Positions 20,746 to 33,087 are shown, counted from the stretch's first letter. The stretch: 64,000 bases of DNA from Asterella californica (GCA_036924285.1 JAYKYS010000002.1:2728001-2792000), one strand, 5' to 3'. Numbers and translations: made by a program. The notes: generated by a model not told the origin, from the letters alone.

Positions 20746-23700
20746 ACACACAGCGCGAACGGTTGCCGGTATAATTCAACTACATGCTTTCCTTCTCATG
20801 CTTCTCAAGGCACACAGACTAGGTGAGAGCGCACCCGGGTTTCAAAAACCTGTTCGCCCTGTACGTGGATTCACGACGCTCCTAAGAAGAAGAGGCACGG
20901 CATACGTGGCCTTGTTATACTTCAAAACAGGTGCCGGCGGTGCAAACTAGTCAGAACTCCATCTGCAATTCGCAGCGGCGGACCTCCCTGTTCCTCCACA
21001 AAACTATCGTCGCTGTCTTGGTTGATCACTAATGATCATCCAACGACTGCCGTTCAACGTCCAATCACCGATTTCGCCCAAAACGTAAGCTCCCTGCGTT
21101 CGTGAGAGAGCTATTTAGCTAAACCGTTGTTCCTTCCTTCTACTACTAATGTTTGAGGTTCTTCCAAAATGCATAAAACCTGAAATATAACGCAATACTT
21201 ACAACCAGGGCTACTAGCACTGAACCGTCGCTGACCATGATCGATGGAAACACTATTTCTTGTTATTTCAAGATATAAAGCTCCCACACAGTACTACCTC
21301 CCACACAGTACTACCTCATTGAGCTAGGAAAATTCGTTTATAAGCTTTTGCTTGTAAGATAGGAGAACGATATACTGTCTGTACGGTAATCTTTTCAAGT
21401 TTTAAGTGGATTTGAGTTGGAAGGAAGGGGAGTCATCAGTAGTTGTGCTGGAACTGTCTATATGGACAGAGAGGGCGATTCCAAGTTTGAAGAAATTCGC
21501 TTTTACTCCTGCTTATACTCTTCTATGCAGTATCTCGCGTATACTCGCGCCACCACCATCGTCTTCTAAATTTAAAATAGTCCTTCTATTTAGAATCTTC
21601 GTCCAACTACCCTTGACATAGTCCCGAGACCTGTAGTGTTTGCTTGGGCGATTGGTGACAAGATTCTGACACTGTGGGACAGTGGGACTGCTCAATTTGC
21701 CTCTGAAACGCTTCACATTCTTTTGCCGTTGCAAGAATAGCTTAGACAACCTTTGTCACTACACTCGCGTTTGGATAATGATTGCAGCAGCCATATGTTC
21801 TCCAAATACATGCTCTTAATGATTGACGTCTTCATCTCTGTTGTGGAGCTTCACCTTTTCTTGGGGTGTTCACAAAGTAAGTCTAAACTTATCCTCGAAG
21901 GATGGAGACGAGATCGAAGAGCTTTAAGATAACAGTTCCTGCAGGAGAGCAGACCAGCTGACGCGTGGGATGAAAGGCGTGATCCCGTTAGTTGATACAG
22001 TGAAGTGGAGTGAAGTGCGGTTGCAGCAGCAGAGCAAATTGAGCAACGTACTATACGGAGTCCCACGAGATCATGGGGCCTGACAGACGTTCCGTGAAGT
22101 CAGGACGAGCTCGGCACCTACAAAGTCAGCCGGTTCTCTCCATGCATCTTACTGTCCGACTCAGTCCGAGTGATCAATCTGAAAGGGAAGTGGTCGATAG
22201 CCAACCGAGAACAAACATCGAAGTCTCCGTTTGCTGCGCAAGATGTTGTGAGATGGCGCGCCCAGCGTGTATTGTCAGAGGCCAGAATCTGGAAGTGCAA
22301 GCCTTGTGAGTCGTGGTGCTGGTGTGGTGTGGCTGGTGCTCTATTTGGCTGCTGCCAGCGGTTGGGGCCGATTTAAGTCGGAGAAGAGAAGAGAAGGACC
22401 TAGGACGATCTGGTATGTATCACTCGGCATGTTCAAGGCGATGCGTGAGCGACGAGGAAGTGCTGTCAGTAGTAGGACCGCTTTCTAAAGGAACGTCTTT
22501 TCGTTCCGCTGTATCATTGGATTCAAACGAGCCTAGGAAAAAGATGCCCAGCGTCAAATGGAAACCGCGATACGGCTCGCCCTACATATACAATCGCCTC
22601 GCTGATCAAGAGGTACTATCGGTTATGGCACCTGTCTCCAAAGGCTGGTATAGATCCAGATTGTCCCTCGAAACGACGGAGCAGAAAAGAAAGCAAAAGC
22701 CTAGTGCCAAGTCTCTGTCAGAGAGAGCAGACGGTAGAGCAGGAAAGAAAGATGTAAATGTTTGACCTTTTGTGAATACTTTAATGAATTGTACTCCGAG
22801 GAGCGTGTCTTCTTCACTTTTTGGGGTCGGGACCTTCGAAAAATTTCACGGAAGGAACTCATCTACTCAGCCAAAGTTCGTCACAAACCGACTGATTTTT
22901 GTCGAGTAAACGAGCTCCTTCGGTGAAATGTTTGTTTAGTCTGAAACGAACTTTCATCTCTCTCGTCAACTTTGAAAGACTCACAGGTAAAAGAAGCTTC
23001 CAAGACGTTTATTTTCCTCAGAGTCTTTCAGAGCTGATGAGAGAGATGCACTATGGGTGCCATGTCGGATGGCCGCGTCGAGCAGATAACTCACTCGAGG
23101 AGGAGGACGAGAGGAGGAAAAACCCGTCAGTGCAAGATCAGTCGAACCCTCAGTAGTGGCAAAGGAATGACTGCCTTCTCAAGTTTCCTCAGTGGGAACG
23201 TGGACCTGCTTTTTCCGAACCTAATGCCCGGTGGTATGCTTCCACCGGAGACTTGTTTGTCGTAGACTCGTACAGACGGGCGATGAACTGCTGAGCAATA
23301 ATGGTACCGAGTGCGGGCCTTGAAGTGAGACCAATTAGCTGTGCACTCGAGGAAATGGGTTTGAGTAATGCTCGTCATCTGTCTAATGTTTGTCTTTCCC
23401 GCATGAAGGAAGCGAAGGAAGCGGATCACGGATCTCCCTCAGTGGCCGTGCGTTTAAGTCCGTGTCCTGTATGGACTGGTTTCGACTGTGGTTCTCCGGT
23501 ACTGCAGTGGCCGAAGGTTAGACCATTCCGCGCTTAGTGAAAATCGCACCAACTTCGAGCTTTGAGCTTTGATTTGACAAGATTGCCCAATGCTCGACGG
23601 AGAGATAAGTGGTTCCGGGATTACATTAGAGCTCTCAGTAGGTCCATCGGTACGATCTGCGATCAGAAGTCTCGGTCAACAACCGAACCGAATATTGGTC

Positions 23701-24635
23701 TGTCATCGTGAAGCTTGGAACACAGGAAAATCAGCGATCATGATCCCAGCAAGAGTCCGGTTGCCAGATCCAGGCATCACTTATCAAGCAGGGAAATGTG
23801 AGGCTGTCGGCATCAAGAAAATTGAAATCATGAGAGCGATGAAAGAGCAGGGAAGAAGCAAATGTGGATTATTGCGATTATAAGTGTTAGCTCCAGGGGC
23901 CTGGTCGATCAGAGCCGTCTCTAGTCCGTTTGGGCTTGCATTTTGCGGTTATTGTTGGAAAGCATTGACGTGAGTAAGAAGGTTACAGAAGAAGAGGCAT
24001 GCAAGCATTATCTCTAACCCTGAGCAGAGGTTATATTTGAAGACACTCCTCTCTGATGATTTGCTCGCACGAAGATTGCGCATCGTACTCCCTGTGGTGT
24101 AGTTTGATCTTAAGGCCGTTAGAGTCATCTTCCATGAATAGAAGTTGGCTGTATGGTTTGAAGCTTCTGTTCTCCTCATGGTAAAGGGATTGACAGGGTT
24201 CTGTCTGTGCCAACCGGATGACGAATTGCGGGGTAAGAGACGCAGCTCTGGCCTCTGCAGTTCAGGAAGTGGCATGGTCTCTGTTGGTCCTCAAGAGTGT
24301 GGAGTGATTCCAGCATCAAGTTTGATTCGTAGAAAGCAGATGTATGGATGACTTTGATAGTCTATTGCCTAGAGATCATGCGCCTGTGCACGTCATGGAG
24401 TTGATCTCTGATACGAACTCTGTTGGATTTATCTGTCCGAAGAGCTGAGGAAGAACAAGCACGCATATCACCCTATCTGCATATGCTATGAAGTTAATTA
24501 TGTTACGAAATGAGAACTGGGTTTTCTTCAACTGATCGAATATCGCACGTGTGCTCGACTGAGTTCCGCTTATCTTGTATTATACTCGTTTTCTTGAGTT
24601 CTTGCCTCATGATGTGCAGGTAAGGGACAACCACC
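20746..24635. other. 4-kb region between divergent ARP and ethylene receptor genes
   Basis: Shared upstream region of a minus-strand gene (ARP) and a plus-strand gene (ethylene receptor). It probably includes a long, intron-containing 5' leader of the receptor: TGATGTGCAG just before GTAAGGGACAACCACCATG at 24,610-24,638 looks like a splice acceptor. Several ATG-started plus-strand frames lie inside, for example 22,415-22,765 (listed separately) and 23,590-23,883 (97 codons, no known domain). They could be upstream ORFs of the receptor or a small separate gene. Confidence 0.4.
22415..22765 (+). CDS. small ORF with an internally duplicated peptide motif
   Basis: An ATG-started frame of 116 codons with no recognised family. 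It holds two copies of one motif about 46 residues apart: DEEVLSVVGPLSKG, later followed by RKKMPSVKW, and DQEVLSVMAPVSKG, later followed by KQKPSAKS. The DNA of the two copies differs mostly at third codon positions (for example GAA-GTG-CTG-TCA-GTA against GAG-GTA-CTA-TCG-GTT) while the peptide is kept. This suggests it has been translated under selection. It is basic, with no membrane segment or signal peptide. It may be an exon of a larger gene or an upstream ORF in the leader of the ethylene receptor 1.9 kb downstream. Confidence 0.35.
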   Translation: MYHSACSRRCVSDEEVLSVVGPLSKGTSFRSAVSLDSNEPRKKMPSVKWKPRYGSPYIYNRLADQEVLSVMAPVSKGWYRSRLSLETTEQKRKQKPSAKSLSERADGRAGKKDVNV

Positions 24636-27600
24636 ATGCCAGATGATGTAAAGGTGGGAAGAAGGATGGCAGCCACCTATAGCCTGAAAATTGATTATGG
24701 CTTTGTAGTCAAGCTGTCGACTGTTCTCCTTGGGCTTTTTCTGCTGCCCAACACTATGGCTACTCGTACTAGGAACAGGAGGTATACGTTTCCGGAGTTC
24801 GTAGAACTTCTAGAGAACATGACATTAACACCAGACCCTGTTACGAGCGTACCAGGAAAGCCTGTTATTCCAACGACAGTTCCGTTCGTGACGGGCCTGA
24901 CGGAAGTCTCATTTTCTAAGTACCAGATATGTTCCGAGCAATGTGATGGTCTGCTAATAAATGTGACAGAGACCTGTGATGGGTGTTTAGTCAAGCATCA
25001 ACGGGGAAGCTATGTTCGAATGGCGAGGTGGCAACTCTCAGCCGATGTTCTCATTGCTTTGGCATATTTCTCGATACCCGTGGAGCTATTATATTTCCTG
25101 TATAAAACGAGGGTAAAAACTGAACTCTGAAGCGTGGTTCTAGAACATTTTATGCCTGTCTGAGGGAGCTCCAGTGTGTTCTTGGTCTTGCATGCCGCTG
25201 CTATTCTTTGATAAGACATCTCTTATGGTGGAACAATGCGTGTTTGTGCAGATGTTTCCATATAAACTGGTGGTGGCTCAATTTGGCCTCTTCATAATTT
25301 TATGTGGTCTGACACATATCATAACTTTATGGACTTTCTCTGCAAACTCCAAAGCTTCATTTGCAACTATGACTTTCTTCAAATGTATAACTGCATTCGT
25401 ATCATGTGCAACTGCCGTCACATTGTTGCAAGTGATTCCAGACCTTTTGTCTGTGAAGACAAGAGAGATCTTCCTCACTATGAAGGTATTGTCGACGTGG
25501 ATTACAGTACGTTATCTGTTAACAGAGCTGCACCATGTGTCTTGGCATTCCGGATACAGGATTATTAGGAGAAGCTTTGTGGCTTGATTTCCTGATCTTT
25601 TCGGTAGACCATGCTAATGAAAGTCGGGCGTATGAGCTTAGACGGTGGGGATTACCCTCGGAATTTGGAGGTAATGCGTCAACCAAGGTTCTTCCAGGGA
25701 GCTGATTCAGCTACCTTGTTGCTTAACTGTAGACTGCAGAGTTGGGCAAAGAAGTTGGGAAAATTAAGAGGCAAGAAGAAATTGGGAGACACGTACGGTT
25801 GTTAACTCATGAAATTCGGAGTACTCTTGATCGGCATACCATACTTAATACTACACTCGTAGAAACGGCCAGAACTCTTCACTCGAAAAACTGTGGCATC
25901 TGGATGCCCAATCTCGTAACCCAAACTGTGGAGCTTACATACGCGATTGGGACTAGTGCCACAACGTCTCAACTTTCGGTCTCAGTGGCGGATGATATAG
26001 TCCAGAAAGTGTGTATCACCGCTCTCTTATTTGCAAGCCTACTTCAGCATTTGAATCTAGCCTGCGTAGCTGCTATCGTCTGCTGCCTATGATCTGTACA
26101 AAGGAGATTTGGATACAATCTTTGTACCTGAAAACAGTTTCCAGTAACCTGAAGCCGTAGATGTCTACCATTTAATGTATCTAGGACATCAACTCAATAC
26201 CTTGACCTTGCCTCGTGACAGATCTTCGCTACCTTGGGTGCCATGGTCATACCGAGCGACTGTGCCCTTGCGAGACTCACTCTAACCATGTCGTCAGATG
26301 AGGAGATGCTTGAAGACCATGTTGCTGCTGTAAGACTCCCCTTACTACATACGACCGATTTCAACCGCAGCTCAAGTGTCAGCGTTCAAAGTACAGGTGC
26401 TGATGGAGCACTAGCCTTGATGGTTCTTGCTCTTCCAAATAATGAGGATAAGCACTGGGGTACGCAGGAATTGGACCTTCTGAACTCTGTTGTTGATCAG
26501 GTATGTCTCTGAGCCAAGCCATCATAACTCAGAACTCGTAACTACTGACATGAGCCCCAGAAGGAGAGTAGAGTCCAACATACGTTTGTCCTTGAAGAAG
26601 CAAATTTTGTCGGATCTTACACTCAATTGAAATTTTGACCGGGATAGGTTAGATGTTCTCCTCCTAAGCCACCAGAATATATTGCCGCAGCGGACTTCGG
26701 ATTCGCTTTACTCTCTCGTGCATGTGGCACCTACCCTCGGAACCTCATTCTTTGACCCCGGTCGGATGTTCGTTGGAACGGTTATTTACATTTCAGATTT
26801 GTTGTATGGAATCAGCATTCATTCGAGGAGCACAAATGAATTATATGAGGGAAGGATGTAGTTTGGCCATGTGATTCAGCTTATGCATTCGTATCTATTA
26901 CAGGTAGCCGTTGCCCTTTCTCACGCTACAGTTGTAGAAGAGTCAATGCGTGCAAGAGATCAGCTCATGGCTCAGAATGCACAGCTTGAGCAAGCCCGTC
27001 AGGAGGTTGAGCAAGCGATGGCTGCACGGAATGAGTTTCTTGCAGTCATGAATCATGAAATGCGTACACCTATGCATGCGATCATAGCGCTTGCTTCTTT
27101 GCTGTTGGAAACTGGCCTCACACCTGACCAGAAGGCGATGGTGGAGACGATGACTAAAAGTAGTGGCCTTTTGCAAACGTTGATCGATGACGTTCTCGAC
27201 TTTTCCAAACTGGAAGTTGGAAAGCTGACTTTGGATCCCATTCCGTTTGACCTTACATCGCTATTCAAGGAAGCAGAGAACATCTTGAGACCCATGGCAC
27301 AAAGTAAACAGATAGGGTTTGAGTGGAGGCTTAAAGATGTCCCCGAGATGATAGTTGGAGATAGCAAACGGATCCTTCAAGTTCTGTTGAATGTGGTAAG
27401 CTTTCGCTGGTACCATTTTGTTATGAGGTAGCAGAGTTTGTAATCTTTATCACTGTACTTTCTTCTTGTTCTATCACAGTTCCATCCAAGAGTAGGCACT
27501 GTCAAGAAGTGAAGCTGGTAGAATATCGGGTACAAGCTTTTCCTTACCTAGTAAGTCAGAAGCTAGAAATGTTGACACAAAATTACGACATTGACATGAG

Positions 27601-30010
27601 AAACAGAACCAGGGCTGATGCAGTACTCTTGTGAAGCAGATTGGGAATGCCATAAAGTTCACAAGCACTGGTTATGTTCATGTTACTGTATATATGGGCG
27701 AAAGTGTTGAGGGACAGCGGCCTGGATTAGAGCAGCCATCGACGCCAACGAGAAGAAAACCCCTTAAAGTTCAGTATAAATACGTTCATGTTACTGTGGA
27801 AGATACAGGAGTTGGGATAAGCGCCGAAAATATTGGCCGTCTTTTTAACAAATTTGTTCAAGCCGACAGCAGCACCTCTCGGAAATTTGGTGGAACTGGA
27901 CTAGGTCTGGCAATCTGCAAAAAATTTGTTGAGGTCAGTACTTACTATGAGCACGCAGTTGGATGAAGAAACTCTAACTGTCACTTCGCTTTCTTCTGCC
28001 TTGGAGCTGTTTCTATCAAATATCTTGGAGTTGCAACCAGGACATTGTCATTTTAGAGCACTGCGATGGTAAGGGTTGGCTCATGATTTGGAGCGCTTTG
28101 CAGTTGATGTATGGTACTATCGCCATTGAGAGTGGAGGAATCGGGAAAGGGAGCATTTGCAACTTTAAGATATGTGTGGGTGTCATTTCTAAGATAGCTG
28201 AAACTCCTTCCCCAAAGAAACTTGCAGAAGAAGGAAGTTTGGATGGTAGAAAGGTAAATCATCCCTTTGGACTGATATTTTAACTCAGTTTTGGATTGAC
28301 TGTATCAGGTAGGCTACTTCAAAATACAATTGAGCACGGACCACGTATGAATTCGAGTAGCCTAAGCTACTTCGCTTCATGTGTGGGAATCTAAGCTCTA
28401 TATTTTTCACCTGTGTTGACCGGTGAATTTGATCTGGAAGCAGACGTATATTTTGGTCATGGTCTTTCCTACTGGATCGATAGGTGGTTCGTATTCGGTT
28501 CTTGCCTGTGGTAAAGTTCTTGTTTGGGGCCCAGAGTCATACTGACGTCATGGAATATCCGTGTTTCACTGCCAGGTACTTGTTGTAGATGACAACGCAA
28601 TCAACAGGATGGTGACAAGCAAACTACTTCGAAAACTTGGATGCGAAACAACTGTATTGGAGTCCGGTTCAGAGTGCCTGCAAAAGTTGGCAGAAGTGGG
28701 ACCTTCGGCGTTCGACATTGTGCTTCTTGACCTGTGTATGCCGGATGTACGTAGTCACCTTCACTCCCTTGAGCTTTCATACCCTCGTGTTGATGGTTTT
28801 CGTTTGTCGTGTACTCAAGCAAAGTTGATGCTAAATTCAAGTTACTAGTCTTGGACATATGAGTGCGTACATGTCTCCACTTGTTTCACTGTTTCCAGAC
28901 TTTAGTAGGCTGGCTCCAAGCCTGACAGATAAACAGACCTTTGTGCTCTCTTCCACCATCACAAGCAGAATTTCTACCCGTTCAGATGGGTCGTGCAATC
29001 CAAATACATCGATCACCAGAGTTTACTAGAGGTCACCAGTTTGGATCATTACAAGATTTTCATGATGTACTTTACCACACAACACTCCACCCTTTCGGCC
29101 AGAATCTGGACAATTTTAGCGTACATTCCATCCTTTTTAGTTGCGATGTACTTCTCTGGGTTTCAGAGTCAGGTTTAGCTCAACTGTATGGTGTAGCACA
29201 TGTACAGGCATATAACAGAAAACACTGTACTTGTCAAATCTCCGCCGCAGAGGCAAGTGATCAGGACCAATTTAGAAGTTACATTCACCAGTAAGCTTTG
29301 CGACTTTTCGTAGCTGCTTTGTATAGAAAGCCTTAACCTCGTCATCACATCTCAAGCTTTGCCTTTACCAGAGTAATATGGGCCCTCCCCTCATATTTCG
29401 ACTGAGATTGAGCATTTGACTCAGAGGCGGAGATCGTTAACTTCGTCTCGTCACTAAGTTTATTCCTGGAGAGATTTTTTGTTACGGAAAAAGTGGGGTT
29501 CGTCCGCCGTCCCCACGCGAGTACAGCCCTACACCCCGCTTTATGTTGACACCAAAGTCTTACCGTGCAGTACACTAAACCGCCATTTCGTTGATTAATT
29601 TGTTCGGTCGGCCTTCGAGACTAGGGGATATTTCAAGTGTAGACTGATATTCTGCAACGAATCAGTGTTGTCTAGCTACTCTTTATAGTAGCTAGATAGT
29701 ATGTGTAGTCTTGTCCATGTATAGTCCTGTCATCAGGACCTCATTGCTGATCGACACTAGCTATAATCTCCAGATGGATGGGTTCATGGTGGCGACTGAA
29801 ATCATCAAGACATACGGGCACAAGAAACGCCCTCTGTTATCAGCTTTAACAGCCAATGCAGATGCCAGGACACGAGAAAGATGTTTTGAGACAGGAATGG
29901 ACAGTATTCTATTGAAGCCCATCTCACTTGAAAAGTTGAAGAACGACCTTCTAAAACTCATCCAACATGCTCAAGACGTCGAGGTTGAACGGGGTGACGA
30001 GCTAATCTAG
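24636..30010 (+). CDS. ethylene receptor, hybrid histidine kinase (ETR/EIN4 type)
   Basis: An ER-membrane copper-dependent ethylene receptor, a negative regulator acting through CTR1. The exon model is 24636-25112, 25252-25485, 25733-26008, 26222-26500, 26904-27395, 27640-27933, 28104-28253, 28576-28746 and 29774-30010. The phases close at 869 aa. The N-terminus is extended by about 130 residues with an extra hydrophobic segment (about 21-40), as in subfamily II receptors. The ethylene domain keeps Asp137 (ETR1 Asp25) and the copper ligands Cys177 and His181 in ILCGLTHI. A GAF domain spans about 265-420. The kinase is intact: His473 in VMNHEMRTP, the N-box NAIKF, DTGVGIS, and GGTGLGLAI. The receiver has DD, the phosphoacceptor Asp786 (VLLDLCMPD) and Lys839 (LLKPIS). 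The last intron is 1,027 bp and splits the receiver just after the phosphoacceptor loop. The gene converges on the reductase at 30,099. Confidence 0.92.
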
Positions 30011-30098
30011 GGTACGAAATTTGCATTAGCCTATCATTAATAAATGGTTTACAAGAAATAGTTTACCCGTCCATGATAATATTCTTGCTTTGAAAGTT

Positions 30099-32526
30099 TC
30101 AGGTGGCAGCCACCTCCAACCTAGCCATTTCCTGCTGCAGAGGAAGATGTCCTTTGCGCCTGAAATCATCAAGAGTATCGTCGAACATTTCGTCTAGAGT
30201 TTTGAAGCCCTTCATACCGAGTTGTTTGATCTTGCTGCTGCTCGTGCTGTGGGGGATCAGCTCCGCCACCCCGTCCTTGCATCTGGCCCCACGTAGCGTA
30301 TTATTGGGACCGTAAGTACCGGTTACAGCACTAGAGCAGTCCCTTGTTGTACAACCATCAAGGCAGTGGGCTAAAGATTCTTCTACGTCTCTGAAGCAGC
30401 TTTTTATACCAAGTTGGCAGATCGCCGGTCTGTGGTTGCAATCCAAGCAATTTGTTCCGCTAGACTATAGTGTCTTGGCTTAGAGCACGAAGAGGAAATG
30501 GTGTAGAAGTGAAATACCTGGTAGGGAGAGGGAGATGAGGACACTTGGTACGAAGGACAGACATGATGTCTCGCCAGTGAGCTGTCACAGACGAGCAGAT
30601 ATAGCGTCCTTTGGCTTCTGGCTTCTCGTACACAAGGATATGGGCATCCACAACATCATCGATGTGGACAAATCCAATAATCTGATTTGGATACTCTTGA
30701 GCCTTTCCTGGACAAACATGGATTTCATGGGTGTTCAAATAGTAAGTTGCCCGTTATCGCTGCCTCTGCCTAAGTGCTGTATATGTCAGAGGAGTTAGAA
30801 ATCTTCTATTTGAGCATGAGACTGTGAAACATGGAAGTGCAACTCTACATACCTTGAACAAGATAGAGGATGTGGAGAACGGTGCTGGATGGAAATAGAG
30901 TCGGGAAACGACCGACGATGTAAGATGGATTCACAACCACGAGATCAAGCTTGTGCTCGTCTGCAAACTTCCGGGCCTCCTTCTCTGCCAGTGTCTTCGC
31001 GAGTGCATACCACATCTGGATGAACGCACCTAAAATTAGTACAAATCCTCTTAAGATGTATTCAGTGCCTTAGTGCAGCGCGAATTTTCAAGGTGTTCAA
31101 AGTCCCTACTTTCACTGGATCTGGTTTGATTCCAGAAAATACAGGCTGACAGCACAGGATATATCCCCGGAAGTTCACCTTCGAACTGCGACTTTGAAAG
31201 GAAGAGAAACGATTCTGGAAAATGACCCAGATTGAGTTGATTGCAGAAAAGAAAGAAACCTGGTTTTCTTTGCAGTAGTCAGGATTTGTCCAGCAAGTCT
31301 CGTCCAGGATTTTATCTTCGTCCTTTTTAATATAATCGTACCGGATGGCGGAACATGAAGAAGTCATCACCACTCTCTTGACTGTCGATGACTTCACACA
31401 AGCTCTAAGGACATTCAAGGTCCCCTTTACACTGGGGTCTATCATGCTCGCCTTCACCACCATATAGTCAGAGTAGAACATACAGGTTAGTCAGCGAGGT
31501 GATAAGGAGTCGACTTGTGTTTCAGGGATCCTAATCTTCTTCACCACAAGCTTGAAACGAAACAGAAGCAAACAACAAGATCTAGATGGCCTGTAAACAA
31601 AGTGTGCAGGATTTCATACCTGTGGGTTGTGAGCCAAATTTTCTGGTGGAATAACAGGACCCGCGCAGTGGAATACCCCCTGCACACCTTCCATTGCTTC
31701 GTCATACGATCCCTCGTCCATTAGGTCACCCCGCAGTATGATTAGCTTGTCTCTTGCTCCTGGGAAGTCCTTGAGAACGCTTAGCCTCTTCGTGTCTCCT
31801 AGCATTTGCACCAGGTTCCGTGTTCCGGCAAAATGGTGCAGATCAGCAAATTATAGAACCGGTGAATCGTTCAGCACTCTACTCAACCAAGTTCTTACTG
31901 TACAGAATTGATCTGATGAATATGTGGGGCACTCTCTGTCCTAACTAGAACTAACGCTGTGAGCTGGAATTGAACATTGTGGATGAGAAAGGGAAACACA
32001 ACTGAACCTGTCAACTTCCACTCGATGTTTTCTACCCTGCTTCGATATACTAAGTTGCCCCAGAATATTGAAGCAGGGTAGAAAGCATCGAGTGAAAGGT
32101 CCATTTCAGATATACTTGACATACTAGCGCCATAGAGGTCGGCAAGTTCAAAGCCAACTAGAATAAGGATGATGGTGTTTTCGAATACAGAAACAGCTGC
32201 GCTTTCATCCTATGATCCTATGATTTCATCCTGATCGTGGAAGCCAAGAAACTCAAGAGAAGGTTTGATGCAAGACATTTCACAAAAGTCGAATCGTGAA
32301 GAAAATATATTCAAGTGCAACGCTAAACACATGGAGTAAATGGCCAAAGATGCATAAGTTCATTCCTGTATCTAAATGCTTGAAGGGACCAGACAATAGG
32401 CCACTTGTGAGAATGATTTGTACTTGTGCTGCGAACTGTAGTTCGAACTGTGTAACCCTGCTGGAGGAGCTTGCGGATGAGGCATGACGCAATATATCCA
32501 GTGCCTCCAGTCACACACACCTCCAT
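30099..32526 (-). CDS. DFR/CCR-like NADP-dependent oxidoreductase (extended SDR)
   Basis: A reductase of the dihydroflavonol 4-reductase / cinnamoyl-CoA reductase / anthocyanidin reductase superfamily; the substrate cannot be told from sequence. The exons, read on the minus strand, are 32526-32424, 31798-31620, 31451-31260, 31015-30853, 30707-30518 and 30246-30099. The phases close at 324 aa, a normal family length. The Rossmann motif is VTGGTGYIAS (residues 5-14), followed by VRTTVRST. The catalytic Ser lies in VVMTSSCSAI (about 125-128). Tyr161 and Lys165 are in WYALAKTLAEKEA. VNPSYIVGRFPTLFPSS lines the substrate pocket, and the C-terminus has GFKTLDEMFDDTLDDF and ends KGHL plus 13 residues. 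The cinnamoyl-CoA reductase signature NWYCY is absent. It is probably cytosolic. Exon 3's acceptor (GTGAAG) is weak. Intron 1 contains a 34-bp hairpin. The stop codon lies 88 bp from that of the convergent receptor gene. Confidence 0.88.
32015..32098. repeat. 34-bp-arm hairpin inside intron 1 of the reductase
   Basis: Left arm 32,015-32,048 and right arm 32,065-32,098 are reverse complements at 31 of 34 positions around a 16-nt loop. Two of the three mismatches are G:U-compatible in the plus-strand RNA and the third in the minus-strand RNA. It could be a small-RNA hairpin or a foldback element. No second copy was noticed in the window. Confidence 0.8.
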
Positions 32527-32612
32527 CTTTCTCGTGCCCGAAGCGACTCTGACAGTTGAAGATAGATCGAAAACGCCCTTTGTGAAACCTTCAAATCCGT
32601 GGAACCTTTTTG

Positions 32613-33000
32613 TAGTGTCTCAGCTTCACAGTTCACGTTGATGTTCACACGAACGCACTCTGAAGTCAGAGTAGGGTACATCGAACTCTGCACTGCCTCT
32701 TCTGTGCCTGCCTAGTGAAACCAGTCATGCCAGAGTCCAGGACTGAAGAGAACCCACGCTACATTTGCCGTGCTAAGCAAGTGTCAGTGACTTAGAAAAT
32801 TTCTAGTGTCCCAGCTTCACAGTTCACGTTCATGTTCACAGGAATGCTGTGAGCACGAACGTGAACTAGTCTGAAGTCAAAGTTGGGTACATCGAACTTT
32901 GCAGTGCCTTTACTGTGGCTGCTCATTTAAACCAGTCAGTGTCAGAGGCCAGGAATGAAGAGAACCACGCTACATTTGCCGAGCGAAGCGAAGTGTAGTG
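32613..33000. repeat. diverged tandem duplication, about 190-210 bp, upstream of the reductase
   Basis: Blocks starting CAGCTTCACAGTTCACGTT (32,621 and 32,812) and running through GGGTACATCGAACT and AGAGAACC(C)ACGCTACATTTGCCG occur twice. The second copy has a 20-bp insertion that itself forms a small palindrome (GTTCATG/CACGAACGTGAAC). The duplication begins about 90 bp before the reductase start codon, so it lies in its leader or promoter. Confidence 0.75.
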
Positions 33001-33087
33001 TGTGATTTTACAGGGTCCGGTGCATCATGGAAAATGGTTGAGTACATGCCTGATCTCCACCCACTCCGGATTCGAGGGGAGATAACG

